Assembly: GCA_003254885.1 (NCBI GenBank)
Contig: QANT01007733.1
Coordinates: 1-64,000, forward strand
Reading direction: 5' to 3'
From: Purshia tridentata
Lineage: Eukaryota > Streptophyta > Magnoliopsida > Rosales > Rosaceae
DNA: 64,000 nt
Shown here piece by piece: positions 24,618-36,565 of the stretch. A program made the translations under genes and the position numbers. A model generated the notes under the pieces. That model searched no databases. It was not told where the DNA came from and saw nothing but the letters and a program-made list of their open reading frames with translations. How positions within the stretch are numbered: the first letter of the stretch is position 1; the number at the start of each line of letters is the position of its first letter.

Positions 24618-25117
24618 TGTAATATGATGAGTGAAATTGAATCTGTAGATGTCTGTATCTCTTACATATTTTAATGTTGATTAATAATTGACTTGACCGT
24701 AGTAGGGATTATTTTGTTTTTTCCTTTTTCTCTCTAGGCTTCAGGTATGAAACAATGAACTTAGTGGCTCTGTTTTGGACTCAGAAAACTGAAAACTCAC
24801 TTCTTTCTGAGGAGTTAACTTTGGATAATTAGTCAGTTTCCTAGGGTAAATCCGACAAAAATGTGATAACCTTTCAGTTGAGACTCGAGAGATCATGTTT
24901 GGAAACTGACAAAAGGAGCTGGAAAAATTTACATTTGGTTGGGATATTCTTGAAAGTGGCAGCATCAGCATGTGGCTCTGTTGGGAATGTGTCTTCATAT
25001 ACTGCATATGGCAAACGCACGCATGCACTACTTATTTAGGATAAAAGTATGGTAGGCGTGAGTGAGAATGCTAGGTGTGTACATTCATACATGCATTATG
25101 CATACATACATACATTA
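24618..25117. other. Spacer after the Cys/His-rich gene
   Basis: 3'UTR and AT-rich spacer with ATAC/CATA microrepeats around 25080-25115. Nothing coding recognised. Confidence 0.35.
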
Positions 25118-25230
25118 CAATAATGCTATTTGTTTATTATTAAACAGAACAACCCAATGAAAGCTTGGAGTCCGCTTCTAGTTTTCAACCATTTTTGTCA
25201 CGTATTTCAAATAGTAAATCTTGTGTTTAA

Positions 25231-25268
<38 letters not shown>

Positions 25269-25301
25269 GCGCGCTCGTGTGACTGAGAGAGAGAGAGATT
25301 A
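25118..25301 (+). repeat. Dispersed repeat, copy A
   Basis: About 185 bp, including ACAATAATGCTATTTGT, CAATGAAAGCTTGGA, TTCTAGTTTTCAACCA and TCAAATAGTAAATCTTGTG, recurs in the same order and orientation at about 30632-30860. Both copies end in GT- and GA-rich microsatellite followed by a GCATGAA motif. It abuts direct-duplication copy 2. Family unknown. Confidence 0.75.
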
Positions 25302-25955
25302 AGGGAGCATGAAGAAGTCACTAAGTGTCTCATAAAGCTGCATATGACAGGGTAGAAGCTCAGATAGGTAGTATGTATTCAAACCAGAGAAACAGAACCC
25401 TTGACTCCTATAAAAGAGAGGAGGCAATAGGTCGCTCCATTTTCTCATGACTGAGCGAGTTGATATGATCTGCTAAGTTCAATATGTTACTGACCTTGGA
25501 AACCTAATCAGCTTGAGGCTCTGAAAATGAGTGATAACTGATAAGGCTTAAGATGAGAATACTTCAATCTACGAAGACAATATAGAAGATTATTGTTCGG
25601 GTCCAGAATAATTTCTTATTCGTCTTGCTCTTCTTTGGAATTGGATACTAGAGTCATATAAATTGTTATGACAGGAGGTCAATTAAGAAGATCGCACAAG
25701 TATTTGGAACATTGAATCAGATAGCAATGGATACCAATAAATTTAAAGTTGAGTGATCTGTGACATCTTTAGAAAGATTGATGAAGTGGAATTATATTTA
25801 TCCAATTGGGATTTGATGCAGATATGGAAAAGTGTGAGCTGTTGTTGCGGAGGGAATATTTGCAGACCAAGAAATGATATAAAAGGTTTGGAAGTATCTT
25901 CAGCTACTGAAGTGGTTTTTTGAAGAGAGTGGTCTGCAATGAGATTAGCTGTGGT
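25302..25955 (+). repeat. Direct duplication, copy 2
   Basis: Second copy of the 23652-24345 sequence, with about 30 bases missing near its start and small indels. It continues into the zinc-knuckle relic at 25938-26230. The centres are about 1.6 kb apart, so tandem duplication or two independent element insertions are both possible. Confidence 0.8.
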
Positions 25956-26224
25956 GTTTGTGGGGAAAAGGGCCACAACAGAAGAACCTGTCCGAAGTCG
26001 AGGCTGAGAAATCACAAAAGCACGGTTAGAAGAAATCACCATCGCAGGACTTATCGGCAAAGAGGCCATAATAGCAGCACATGCCCTGAACTGATGGGAA
26101 AAGTCTAGTATTGATAGTTCTGGAAGCAGAAGAACATACAAATGCCGATTGTGCCAAGAAAATTGGGCATAATACCACATGTCCTAATAGAAATGGTCAT
26201 CAATGTGAAGTAGGAAAGCAATGA
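25938..26224 (+). pseudogene. Decayed tandem CCHC zinc-knuckle coding relic
   Basis: The first knuckle is intact: CGVCGEKGHNRRTC matches C-x2-C-x4-H-x4-C. A second follows (RQRGHNSSTC) with its leading Cys codon changed to Tyr. A third (CRLC ... IGHNTTC) needs a frameshift near 26148 and ends GHQCEVGKQ-stop. Stops separate knuckles two and three. Repeated CCHC knuckles of this type occur in plant zinc-knuckle proteins and Mutator-type transposases; which one this came from cannot be told here. Confidence 0.6.
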
Positions 26225-26639
26225 ACATTCTTAAGCCTTGCCAAGAAAATACAATTTGAAATTACTACGGAACAATGCGGCTCCAACAAAATTGTAAGTT
26301 TATAGCCTTAGCAGATAGCTGTGTTTCAAGTTTCATAAACAAAAATAACACGAAAACAGAAGGAAGTTGGTGAGAATGCCCACAAAAAATACGGAAAATC
26401 TTTATAATTTTGATTTTATTGTCATCGAAGCAAACAGGAGAAACTGGACCAATAATCTGATGGAATTTTCAACCATGGAGCAACAGAAAATATAGATGTA
26501 TCAACGTCAATGAGATGATAATAACCGCGACCTTGGTTAATATAGGTCGAAACTCTACTAATCGGGAAACTTAAAAAGCCCATCATGTTTAAGCCCAATT
26601 TAAAAATCCTCAAGTTTTTAAGAAAAACTTAAAAAATCC

Positions 26640-28425
26640 ATCCATCAAATTTTTTTCTATATTTTTTCTCTTTCTTTTTCCTTCTCTGAGTTTTCTCTTG
26701 CCCAGTTGCCCCACAGACCCTCTCCCTCAGATTTTTTCCTTCCTTCTTTCTTTATCTATGGTTTCAGTTCCTCCTTCTCTCTGTTACTCCATCACCCCTC
26801 TCAAGCTCTCACAAAATATTATCTTCTCTTCCATCTCCTCGATCTCACGTCTCTTTCTCTCTCGGATCCTCTCAGTCCGGCATGGTGGCCGGCGAACCAG
26901 GGGGTGAAAACCACCCAGCAACTCTCCCTTCCTCCTCATCCATCTCTTCTTGTGATTAAAACCAGAAAACAGCCAAGAATCTGAAAACCCAGGCCTAAAA
27001 TTCGTAGAAATTTCGAAAAATTTCGCGAAATTTTGCCCAGATTAAACGCTGGCCCTTGCTCGAAATTTCCACCGAAATAATCGAAATTTCTCCGAAATCT
27101 GATTGGGTATGTGCTAAAATTTCTCTGAAAACTAATTGGATTGCACCGTGCATATGTTATTCTCTAATTTCTCTTTTTGTTTTCATTTTTTTCCCGTAAT
27201 TAAACAAAGAAGAAAATCACTTTGTTATTCATTGCGGTAGTTTGGAACCAACAGTTATAAATAGGGGTAGATGTCAACCAAAAGCTAATTGCCTTTGCAT
27301 ATAATTTCATATAAAATTTAGAAATGTAAATGTGCCAAAACCCCCAAATTAGAGCTAGAATATTTCTAAACCCCCAGCTTATATTAAACTCTCTCTAAAC
27401 CCCCTATTATGAACTTAATCTCTCCCAAAACCTCCTAGTCAACTAATATCTAACTAAGTTTGACCTTTATTTTTATAATATTCTAATTATAACCCTAAAC
27501 AAAACATAACCACATTTTTATTTCTCTCTTTCCTGCAATTTGTGTTTACTCTCTCTCTCTCCTCTAAATTCCCTTTCTCTCTCTCCTTGCCCAACTGTGC
27601 CGGAGCTTTGTCCACCGTTCGGTGATGACTGCCGATAAGACTACCATGGTCACCTTACTCTTCTTGCGACGAACACGGTAGTACCCACCGATCATCCAAC
27701 CGACCCTCGACGGCGGCGGAACAACTCCAAACTGCACCGAAGCCTTCGCCAGCGATCTACTTTTTTCAACAGCGTGGTTGTCTAACTCTGGCACCAATAA
27801 CTTCCTCTTTTCATGCTGAGTCTCTCCATGCCATTCCCTCACTCCGATGACCACTGAGCAAGGCGTTGCGAAGCTTAGAAGGCTACGGTTTCTCTTGGAG
27901 TTTTTCGGCGATTGCAGCAGCTGTTGGCCTCGACTTAGGTATCAAATTGAATCCCCTCAGCTTTATCTTGCTATTTGCTGTTGAAAGAATGGCAGAGATG
28001 AATTTTTTAGTGTAACTGAATCAGTTTCAGTGTAACTGAATTTTTTAGTGTAATTGTATGTTTGAAATTCAGTTTTAGTAGTGTGCGTGTAATTATAATT
28101 AATGGCTTGTTGTATTAGTGAAACTGAATGTATGTGTATGATTGTGTTAGTGAATGTATGTAGCTTTGATATTCAGTTTCAGTGTAACTGTTTTTTAGTG
28201 AAGGTGTAACTGTTTTTAGTGAAGATGTAACTGTTTAAAAAATACAGTTACACTAGGCGCGCGTCAGTCCGTGTCAGTATGCGTCAGCGCGCGTGTTAGA
28301 GCTTTAGAAGGGTAGAAGAGACATTATATGTTTTAGGGGGTTTTGGAAGAGTTTCTAAATGGGTAGAGGCTTAGAAAATTTTTTTTGTAGTTAGGGGGTT
28401 TAAAAAAAGTTGCCCAATTTAGAAC
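26640..28425. repeat. Repeat-like block with C-rich inverted ends
   Basis: No convincing gene. AACCCCC/CTAAACCC-type motifs at 27330-27440 reappear inverted (AGGGGGTTT, GTTTCTAAA) at 28325-28400, which suggests a transposon with diverged inverted ends, about 27320-28410. Inside, GTGTAACTG-like motifs recur at 28010-28240 and a GC-richer stretch (27590-27900) looks like captured genic DNA. No terminal pair was aligned exactly, so boundaries are rough. Confidence 0.4.
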
Positions 28426-28665
28426 TGCTGTTTTGGAGTGCAAATATGCAAATATGGCCAAACAATAAATTAGTAAAACGGGGTGGCAATGAAAATTGAC
28501 AAAATGAAATTAACCATGCATATCCAAGAACTATAAGTAATGATGAGAAAGTCCATAAAATATAGAGAGAGTTACACCATAATTTAAGTACTGACATAAG
28601 ATAAAGAGTTATAAATTAAATTATGACATAAAATAGGGAGTTGTAATTGTATGATGAAGTAGAAG

Positions 28666-29652
28666 CTAGCAGAGTCCATTGAATTGTGGCACAACCCAAA
28701 TAGCACGTGGTATGTACCACTGCCAATTAGGGTTTAGAGAGTAATGTTGTGTGATGGTTTTGTCCTCCAAATTGAAGATGCCCATGTCATCCCATGGTTC
28801 ATGAGGAAGTTGATTCAGTCCAGGTAATATCCAATCATCCGTGTAATATATAGAATTTGGGTGGCATCTCGGAAAGTTTGAAGCCAAAACAGAGAGGGAA
28901 TGATTGTCACCCACAAACACAGCCTCATCTCCAATGCTTTTTACCTCAACATGGTGCACAGTAGACCCTTCTTCATTGCTGAACACCAACTTGTAAACCT
29001 TAAAGCCCATAGTGCGCACCTTCCTTGAGGACACGCCATCTATCCTTTTCCTATATCTTTTGATTTGCAATAGGTCTCCCTTGGTTGATTCCACAAGATA
29101 TGACTTAAGACCGGAATATGACCACCCGTCCTGAGCTTCAAGTAACTTTGCTTTTGGAGGCCGTGAAGGGTCATCACTGCTATTAACATCCACCGACACA
29201 ATCCCTTCAGACACTTTAGCTGCATACATTTGGCTTTTATAAAATATAACATCAGTATAAACATCTTCTGCATCCCTGAGGAAAGCCCATTGTCTTTGGC
29301 CTCCCTTGATGAAAGCCAAATCGTAGAGTGCTACAACCACATAACTATCTGGATTAAGAAGGGGATCAGCGGACAAGATAACCTTTTGCATGTAATACTC
29401 GTAGTAGCTTCTGTGAGATTTTCGGATTTCAACATCCAAGGGAGGGAGACGAATGGGCCCTGATTTTCTGAAAGGGTTTCGGAGTGCTATAGTCAGACCT
29501 TGACCTGTTTGATCTACTGTGACCAACCAACCATGGCTAGAGCCAATACACCTCTTACTATAAGGGACTTGCAACTGAATATCGTTGTAGATTTTTCCTT
29601 CAGAAATGCTGTATACTAGTTTTGGGTTGGTTAAGCTGTCTTTCCTTGGCAT
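28666..29652 (-). CDS. F-box family protein, DUF295 region (F-box part degraded)
   Basis: An uninterrupted 328-aa frame gives the C-terminal DUF295 domain of a plant F-box family: SHGWLVTVD, NPF, QWAFLRDAEDVYTDVIFYKSQMYA, SIYYTDD and WVVPQFN are typical. F-box/DUF295 proteins act as SCF ubiquitin-ligase receptors, but the F-box expected upstream is scattered over several frames (29653-29829). The annotated ATG is therefore probably an internal Met. Expression as an F-box-less protein is possible; a pseudogene is at least as likely. Confidence 0.7.
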   Translation of the reverse strand: MPRKDSLTNPKLVYSISEGKIYNDIQLQVPYSKRCIGSSHGWLVTVDQTGQGLTIALRNPFRKSGPIRLPPLDVEIRKSHRSYYEYYMQKVILSADPLLNPDSYVVVALYDLAFIKGGQRQWAFLRDAEDVYTDVIFYKSQMYAAKVSEGIVSVDVNSSDDPSRPPKAKLLEAQDGWSYSGLKSYLVESTKGDLLQIKRYRKRIDGVSSRKVRTMGFKVYKLVFSNEEGSTVHHVEVKSIGDEAVFVGDNHSLSVLASNFPRCHPNSIYYTDDWILPGLNQLPHEPWDDMGIFNLEDKTITQHYSLNPNWQWYIPRAIWVVPQFNGLC

Positions 29653-29829
29653 TCGCTAGGGATTAAGAGCATGGGAAGTAGCTTATGCCAGCGGCGTGTT
29701 GCATGATTATAGTGTTTTGCAGCAGAACGCCATTCCTAAAACGGACATGGTCAATGGGTTCCAATAGCTTATCAAAAAGAAAATGAGTGCAGGAAGACTT
29801 GCCCATTCACTGCTGAAGTTAACAGACAT
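29653..29829 (-). pseudogene. Frameshifted F-box remnant
   Basis: From an ATG at 29829 the minus strand gives EWASLPALIFFL; another frame then gives DKLLEPIDHVRF, and a third gives HATRRWHKLLPMLLIPSE. Read in order these are the parts of an F-box leading into the DUF295 gene, split by at least three frame changes. It can no longer encode a working F-box. Confidence 0.6.
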
Positions 29830-30631
29830 GTTCGTATAACAAGAAAGAAGAACAAGGAAACAACCGACTGAGTGTGAGTATATATTAAAATAAGAGAAGA
29901 ATGCTCCGAAAGTAATCAATGCGATGCGATGCGGCTCTTTGTATAAAGAATTGAAATCAAATAAATCCTTTTAGAACAAGGAAATCATAATCCTAGAGGA
30001 ACAAGGAATTAAAGAATTTAATTTGGAGTATAAATGGTCAATTGAGATTCAATAAAATAAATTAGAAAGTAAATAAGTAAACAATTTTGTCCTACTAATC
30101 CAAGTGAAAAATAAAATGAAAAATAGGTCCGATGGACTCAGAATGCATGCCTCTATAACATCCTCGATGGAATGAAAGAGTTGTCTGCAAGTTTTGAAAT
30201 TCTGCAAGGCTGTAATGGAGAAGTGGATGTTGTTGCTCCATTAGGGTGGGTTGATCGATCCCAAACCACCCTCCTCATGATGTACTTGTAATGAATAAGG
30301 GTAAATGGATGCCCTGCTCTCTACTCCTCGATGGAGGAGGACAACCTCCATTTCTGCAGTTTTCTTTACTTAGGGATCAAAATTGGGCCGGATCATTCCA
30401 AGTCCGAAATTTCGGGCTTCACACATGTAACATTGTAACATATAACTTCGATGCATCAGATGAGGCTCAGCAGGAGATCAAGCTGATTGTACATATATAT
30501 TGTCTCTGCTTTCATACATGCATTTTCTATCTACTCTAAACTCTCACAGTCTAACAGGCCTTAAGCAGGTGCAAAAATCTCATTGATATGTATGTATGTA
30601 TTGTATACTATACCATTCATTTTGCAGTACA
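29830..30631. other. Spacer
   Basis: AT-rich sequence upstream of the F-box gene. No exon or terminal repeat recognised. Confidence 0.3.
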
Positions 30632-30800
30632 ATAATGCTATTTGTACATTATTAAAGAAAACAACTCAATGACTTTGGTCAAAAAAAAAAAAACAACTCA
30701 ATGAAAGCTTGGAATACGCTTCTAGTTTTCAACCATTTTTGTCAAGTATTTCAAATAGTAAATCTTGTGTTTAAGACTTTGTGTCTGTGTGCGTGGGACT

Positions 30801-30849
<49 letters not shown>

Positions 30850-30860
30850 GGCATGAATTT
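30632..30860 (+). repeat. Dispersed repeat, copy B, with (GA)n
   Basis: Same-orientation copy of 25118-25301, with an inner duplication (CAACTCAATGA occurs twice around an A-run at 30682-30693). A (GA)n microsatellite follows at 30803-30846, then GGGGCATGAA. Confidence 0.75.
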
Positions 30861-33174
30861 CTTTCTTTCCTTCCTTTCTTGTTGGCTTTTCCTTCACATT
30901 TTTTTTTCAAAAGGGAAAAGGCAATGAATGATTTCTTGAAACATGACATGTGGGAAAAGAGGTGGATAATTACATATTTTAAAGCCCAAGCCCTTCGGCC
31001 CCTGCCCGACACATGATCAATACTCTCCTTCCCTTCCCCTCCCCTCCCTAGTCCCTAATAAAAAATAAAAAATGGGATTTTACTCAAAAAATAGCATAAA
31101 TATCACCCTTTTTTTTTATTTGACCATTTGCCACCCAAATTTATCAAGGTTTTTGTTAAATAAATCACAAACTTCATATTTTGCACTTCAATAAATAATA
31201 TTTGAGAAATGACCATAACTGAAAAACAATTTTTATGTTATAAAAATTCTTATTTTACACCTCAATTAATTAAAACTAAGACTTAAAAACTTAAAAGAAA
31301 ATAAAAAATCAACCACACCCATCCCTCTCCTCTTTCCATCTACTCCCAGTAATTGTCTGAAACTCAACTCAGCTTCATACTCTTTATGTTCTCCTCCTCC
31401 TCCTGCTGATGAGAAGAAGGGCTTAAAACCAAGTGGGTATTTCCCAAACAATCGAATTTCTATAACAGTGTTTCATAAACCAAATTTCTCAAAGCCCATC
31501 AACAACCTCTACTATCACTGAAACTAGAAAATCATTCATGAGGACCAAACTTCCCTGAAACCGATAAAAAAATAGTGCACTCAATTTGATTGGAAACCAA
31601 GAGACACCCATAAGATTGATATTTAATCTACTCAATCAGGGATGAGTGTGGAAAGAAGTAAGAATGAGATGAGTGGACCTCGAAACCATTAAATTTGATT
31701 ACACCAAATCATCAATTGCTTTCACAACATCCATGCACATGCCCTACTGGGCTGCGCACCTTTATCGATTATCTATAGATCAATAACATAATTGCAGCCC
31801 AGCTCTATGATGATGAGGCAATTAAGTTGTGATTAAAGTAATTTGCGTAAGTTTTCAAACTACCTCTTTCAATTGTAAGGTGAAATGTCACCAAAATAAT
31901 ACAATCTAATAATAATTCCATTCCATAAGCGTTCCAATCAGAGTTGCCAATTAAGTTTGTTGGTAATTGATTGCTAATGCTAATTAAGTTATTAACTAGT
32001 AGCTACCTAGTCAGCTTCCCACCAAGACCAATCCAAGCAATATATGCAATTATGAATTATGCATGCCATGTAAATTAAGCAACTGCTTGCCTAGCTGTCA
32101 AATTCATGTCAATGTATATTATAAATTTATAATATAATATAATATAGTACTAGAATTTTGTTATGGTACGTGACTAGCTAGCAAAATTAGCAATAGCCTA
32201 ATAGATCGGTTTTTGATATGCAAAGATGGATGCCAATCTAAGTCCAACTCGATCAGCTACTGTAATACTATTATATACATAATCCTCTCTTTCTCTCAAA
32301 TTTTGGTATTAAAAAATATATTAATTAATGCTTACCCACGTTAGTATTTACTGTATCGACCTCACCTGCCGTTTAATGTATCTGGGGGAGACTTCAAGCA
32401 CGCCAAGTTCGCCAACGTTCTAATTGCAAAAAGTATATGCTCAACAACACCAAAAAGTAAATATGTTACTCCATTTTCTCTTTTATTAACAAATAAATAT
32501 TTAATATTACCATAAAGACATATAAATTTACTAATTGATTAAGTAAATATCTTTTTTTCTTTTTTACGAAAAAAAAAAAATTCAGTTACTACAAGTTCAT
32601 CGGTTCCTCCCATGACTTTTGACTAAACTGTATGTAGTTCCTAAAAAGCAGGGCCAGTAATGTAATGGTAGATCCACAGGTCTTTGCCTCTGCCCTGAAA
32701 AAGCGAGTCGCTCATACGAATAAATTGAGATTTGACAGGTTAAAGAAGTAGTAGTAGTGGAGTGGAGTAGGGAGAGTTTTGTCAATTTGCACAACTTTGT
32801 TGGGATTTTCTTGCAAATACTAAAATACACAGTGACTGACTGAACATGTAAAGGAGAGAGGCAGTGTGTGTGTGTGTGTGTGGCGAGTGGAGAGACAGGA
32901 AAACCAAGCGAAATAATATTGTTGGTTTTCTGTAAATTCCTTTTTTGTTGCTTGGTGAACGTCTTCTGGTTCATCTCCTCATCTCCCCTTTTTTTAGAAA
33001 CAAGGAAATTACAACAACATGTTATCTGTCATCTGAAAACTTTCTTGGACCTTACATTTTCACTTTCAATGTGATTTTAGGCATCCCAACACCCCCATCC
33101 TACAACAACACACAAGTTTCCTACTCCTACTCCTAGTGCTCCACTACCATTTCCACTTTCTTTCTTCCGCCACC
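30861..33174. other. Long AT-rich spacer and upstream region of the WEB gene
   Basis: About 2.3 kb without a supportable gene. It holds A/T homopolymers (32555-32582), a (GT)n run (about 32866-32882) and short ORFs lacking family resemblance. Promoter and leader of the WEB gene lie at its right end. Confidence 0.4.
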
Positions 33175-36100
33175 ATGTCTTCCAAGTCCAAGTAAGTACT
33201 CTCTTTCTTTCTCTCCTTTCTCTGTGTGCGTCTGGCCCAGACCCAGACCAAGACCAAGATCCTGATTTGGATTTTCTTATTGGGATTTTGTTTTGTTTTC
33301 CTGATTCGTTTGTCTCAACGATCTGTTTTTTAACGTGCAAACCCAAAATCTAATCTTTTCTTTAATTTTCCAAACTTGTTCCTTGGTTTTCTTACACATG
33401 GCTTTTACTTTGTTCTTTCGATTCTTAATCCTGATATTAGATATTCACCCAATTGTTGGAAATTTATCCTTGTTTTTGGTGGATCTGTTCTCTCTCTAGT
33501 TCGATCGCTGTGTTTGATTGTCTTAGCATTTCGGGTAGTGAATGTTTTCTGCATAAATTTCTAGTTTTTGGATTAGATCCATCACCCCTTTGAGACCCAT
33601 TTGAATTATTTCTTTTGATTAAAGTGGTTATTGACATGCTACTATATCATTGACGCTTTAAACTTGAACAGATCTACTATATCGGAAACTCCTAAAAAAG
33701 CATCACCGGCAACCCCTCGAGTTAGTAAACTGAGCAGGGGAGTGGCCAAATCAGAATCCGATTCACCCTCTCCCTTGCAAAATTCTCGCCTCTCAGTTGA
33801 TCGGTCCCCGCGGTCTGTCAACTCCAAGTCCACACTCGAGCGTCGATCACCAAAGATCTCTACCCCACCTGAAGTAAGTTTTAGTAACTTACAGTTTAAA
33901 TGCTTTTTGATCTTCAATACTTTAGAGCACATTTCGATCCTTGGAACTTTCATCAAATGTAAAGAGTGGAATCGGTTGTTATGTGGGATACTTCAGTATA
34001 AAATTATTTTAGTTTGCTTAGACAGAAAATTGAAAATTAAATTATCCCAAAGTGCTTCATGTTGCCTTAGAAACGAAATATTAGTTATTGACAATGGACT
34101 TTGAAATTTGTATTTCACTTTCTCCCTTTTGATTCTTGAAAAGGAACCGAGTATCTCCTCTCTCTCTCTGGGCAGTCATGGTAATGTGAATTTTGATCTA
34201 CATTGTTGATTGATAATATTTTCAGAAACAACCAGCACGGGTTGCAAAGGGATCCGAAATACAGGCTCAATTGTGTCTTGTTCAGGAAGACCTAAAGAAA
34301 GCAAAGGAGCAGATAGTATTGATTGAGAAAGAGAAGGCAAAAGTGATTGATGAATTGAAAGAAGCACAGAGAGTGGCCGAGGAAGCAAATGAGAAGCTCG
34401 GAGAGTCTTTGGTGGCTCAAAAGCGAGCCGAGGAGAATTCTGAAATTGAGAAGTTCCGCGCTGTCGAGTTGGAGCAGGCAGGAATCGAAGCAGCCCAAAA
34501 GAAAGAACAGGAATGGGAGAAAGAACTTGAAGCTGTGAGGAATCAACATGCTCTGGATGTGGCCACTCTTCTCTCTACCACTCAGGACCTTCAAAGGGTG
34601 AAGCAAGAACTGACCATGACCTGTGATGCAAAAAACCAGGCACTGAGCCATGCTGATGATGCAACTAAGATTGCAGAGATTCATGCCGAGAAGGTGGAGA
34701 TTCTCTCCGCTGAATTGACTCGGTTGAAGGCCTTGCTCGATTCAAAGATTGAAACAGAGTCTAGCGAAAACAGTAAAATGGTGCTTCAGCTTAAATCAGA
34801 GGTAGGCTCTCTCAAACAAGAACTTGAGAAAGCAAAAGGTTATGAGGAGAGATTGATAGAGAAAGAGGCTTCCATTGAACAGCTGAATGTTGAGCTAGAA
34901 TCTGCCAAGATGGCTGAATCTTATGCACGTAGTGTAGTTGAGGAGTGGAAAAATAGGGTTGAGGAATTAGATATGCGGGTTGAGGAATTAGATATGCAGG
35001 TTGAGGAAGCAAATAAGTTGAAGAGGTCTGCATCAGAGTCTTTAGATTCGGTCTTGAAACAGCTAGAGGGAAAGAATGAGTTATTGCATGATGCAGAAAC
35101 TGAAATTGCTGCTCTTAAAGAGAAGGTGAGTTTGCTGGAAATTACAATTGGAAGACATAGAGGGGATCTTGAGGAATCAGAACGTTGTCTTGATATGGCC
35201 AAGGAAGAAAATAATGAAATGGCAAAAATAGTTGAGTCACTTAAGTCTGAGCTGGAAACTGTGAAGGAGGAGAAAATACAGGCTTTAAGCAACGAGAAGC
35301 TTGCGGCATCCAGTGTTCAAACTCTATTAGAAGAGAAAAACAAACTCATAAATGAGTTGCAAAATTCCAGGGATGAAGAGGAGAAGAGCAAGAAAGCAAT
35401 GGAAAGCTTAGCTTCAGCCTTACATGAAGTCTCCACAGAAGCAAGAGAAGCCAAAGAAAAGCTGCTAACCAATCAAGCTGAGCATGATAATTATGAAAAC
35501 CAGATAGAAGACCTAGAAATGGTTTTGAAAGCAACCAATGAAAAGTATGAAGCCATGCTTGATGATGCAAAACATGAAATTGAACTTCTTACAAGTAATA
35601 TAGAACAATACAAGACTGAGTTCCGAAATGCAAAGGATGACTGGGAGCAGAAAGAACTTCACCTGGTGAGTTGTGTAAAGCATTCAGAAGAAGATAACTC
35701 TTCTAGGGAAAAGGAAATAAACAGGCTGCTACATTTGCTCAAAGAAACCAATGAAGAAGCTTGTGCTATGAAGGAGGAAGAAACCCAGTTGAAGGATAGC
35801 CTGAAGGAAGTTGAATCTGAGGTTATCTGTTTGCAGGAAGCGCTTGCAGAAGCCAAGGCTGTGAACATGAAACTAAAAGAAAGCTTATTGGACAAAGAAA
35901 ATGAGTTCCAGAGTATTATTCAAGAAAATGAGGAGCTCCAAGACAAGGAGGCTGCATCTCTTAAGAAGGTTGAGGATTTGTCTAAGTTGCTTGAAGAAGC
36001 TGTGGCCAAGAAGCAAGCAGAGGAAAATGGTGAGCTAACAGATAGTGAAAAGGACTATGATTTGCTTCCAAAGGTAGTTGAATTCTCTGAAGAGAATGGG

Positions 36101-36565
36101 CATGGAAGAGAAGAGAAACCCAAAATGGAGCTTCTACCACATCAATGTGAGGAATCCAGGAGTGAAAATTTATTTCAAGAGAATAATAATGTTTTGAATG
36201 ACAAGGCTGAACAGATGGATTCTGCTAAAATTGATGCTCTGAATGGGAAACCAAAGGAAGATGAAAGCAAAGAGAAAGAAGATGACTCGGTAGAAGTTGA
36301 ATATAAGATGTGGGAGAGCTGCAAGATTGAAAAGAAAGAATTCTCACCAGAGAGGGAACAGGAGAAGGAATCCTTCGAAGAGGAAGTGGACTCAAAGGTG
36401 GAGGGTAGTGAGAGGTTTGATCAGATAAATGGAGTAACTTCAACTGAAAACATTGATGATAGCGGAAGCTCTCCATCAAAGCAGCAACAGCAGAAGAAGA
36501 AGAAGCCTTTACTCCGCAAGTTTGGAAGCCTACTCAAGAAGAAGGGCACAAGCAACCAGAAGTAG
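33175..36565 (+). CDS. WEB family coiled-coil protein
   Basis: Three exons, 33175-33191, 33672-33873 and 34226-36565 (2559 nt, 852 aa). The tiny first exon encodes only MSSKS plus two bases. The N-terminal 80 residues are Ser/Pro/Arg-rich (TPKKASPATPRVSKLSRG), with DRSPR and ERRSPK resembling phosphorylation sites. Nearly all the rest is long coiled coil (heptad Leu/Glu/Lys), with a short in-frame repeat VEELDMRVEELDMQVEE. An acidic linker and a basic tail (QQQQKKKKPLLRKFGSLLKKK) follow. Matches the WEB (weak chloroplast movement under blue light) family, closest to At3g02930 from memory. WEB1 and PMI2 of this family steer chloroplast photorelocation; the role of this member is not established. 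Confidence 0.9.

Noticed and set aside
23652-25955. Paired LTRs of an LTR retrotransposon
   Set aside because: The two copies bracket an apparently real gene exon, with no gag/pol sequence, primer-binding site or TG..CA ends.
26698-26984. Ser/Leu/Pro-rich ORFs
   Set aside because: Pyrimidine-rich DNA gives Ser/Leu/Pro in every frame; no splice or family evidence.
32597-32974. 125-aa minus-strand ORF
   Set aside because: Built on a GT/CA microsatellite and low-complexity leader sequence; no recognisable domain.
34292-36479. Several minus-strand Leu/Ser-rich ORFs across the WEB gene
   Set aside because: Antisense shadows of coiled-coil codons.
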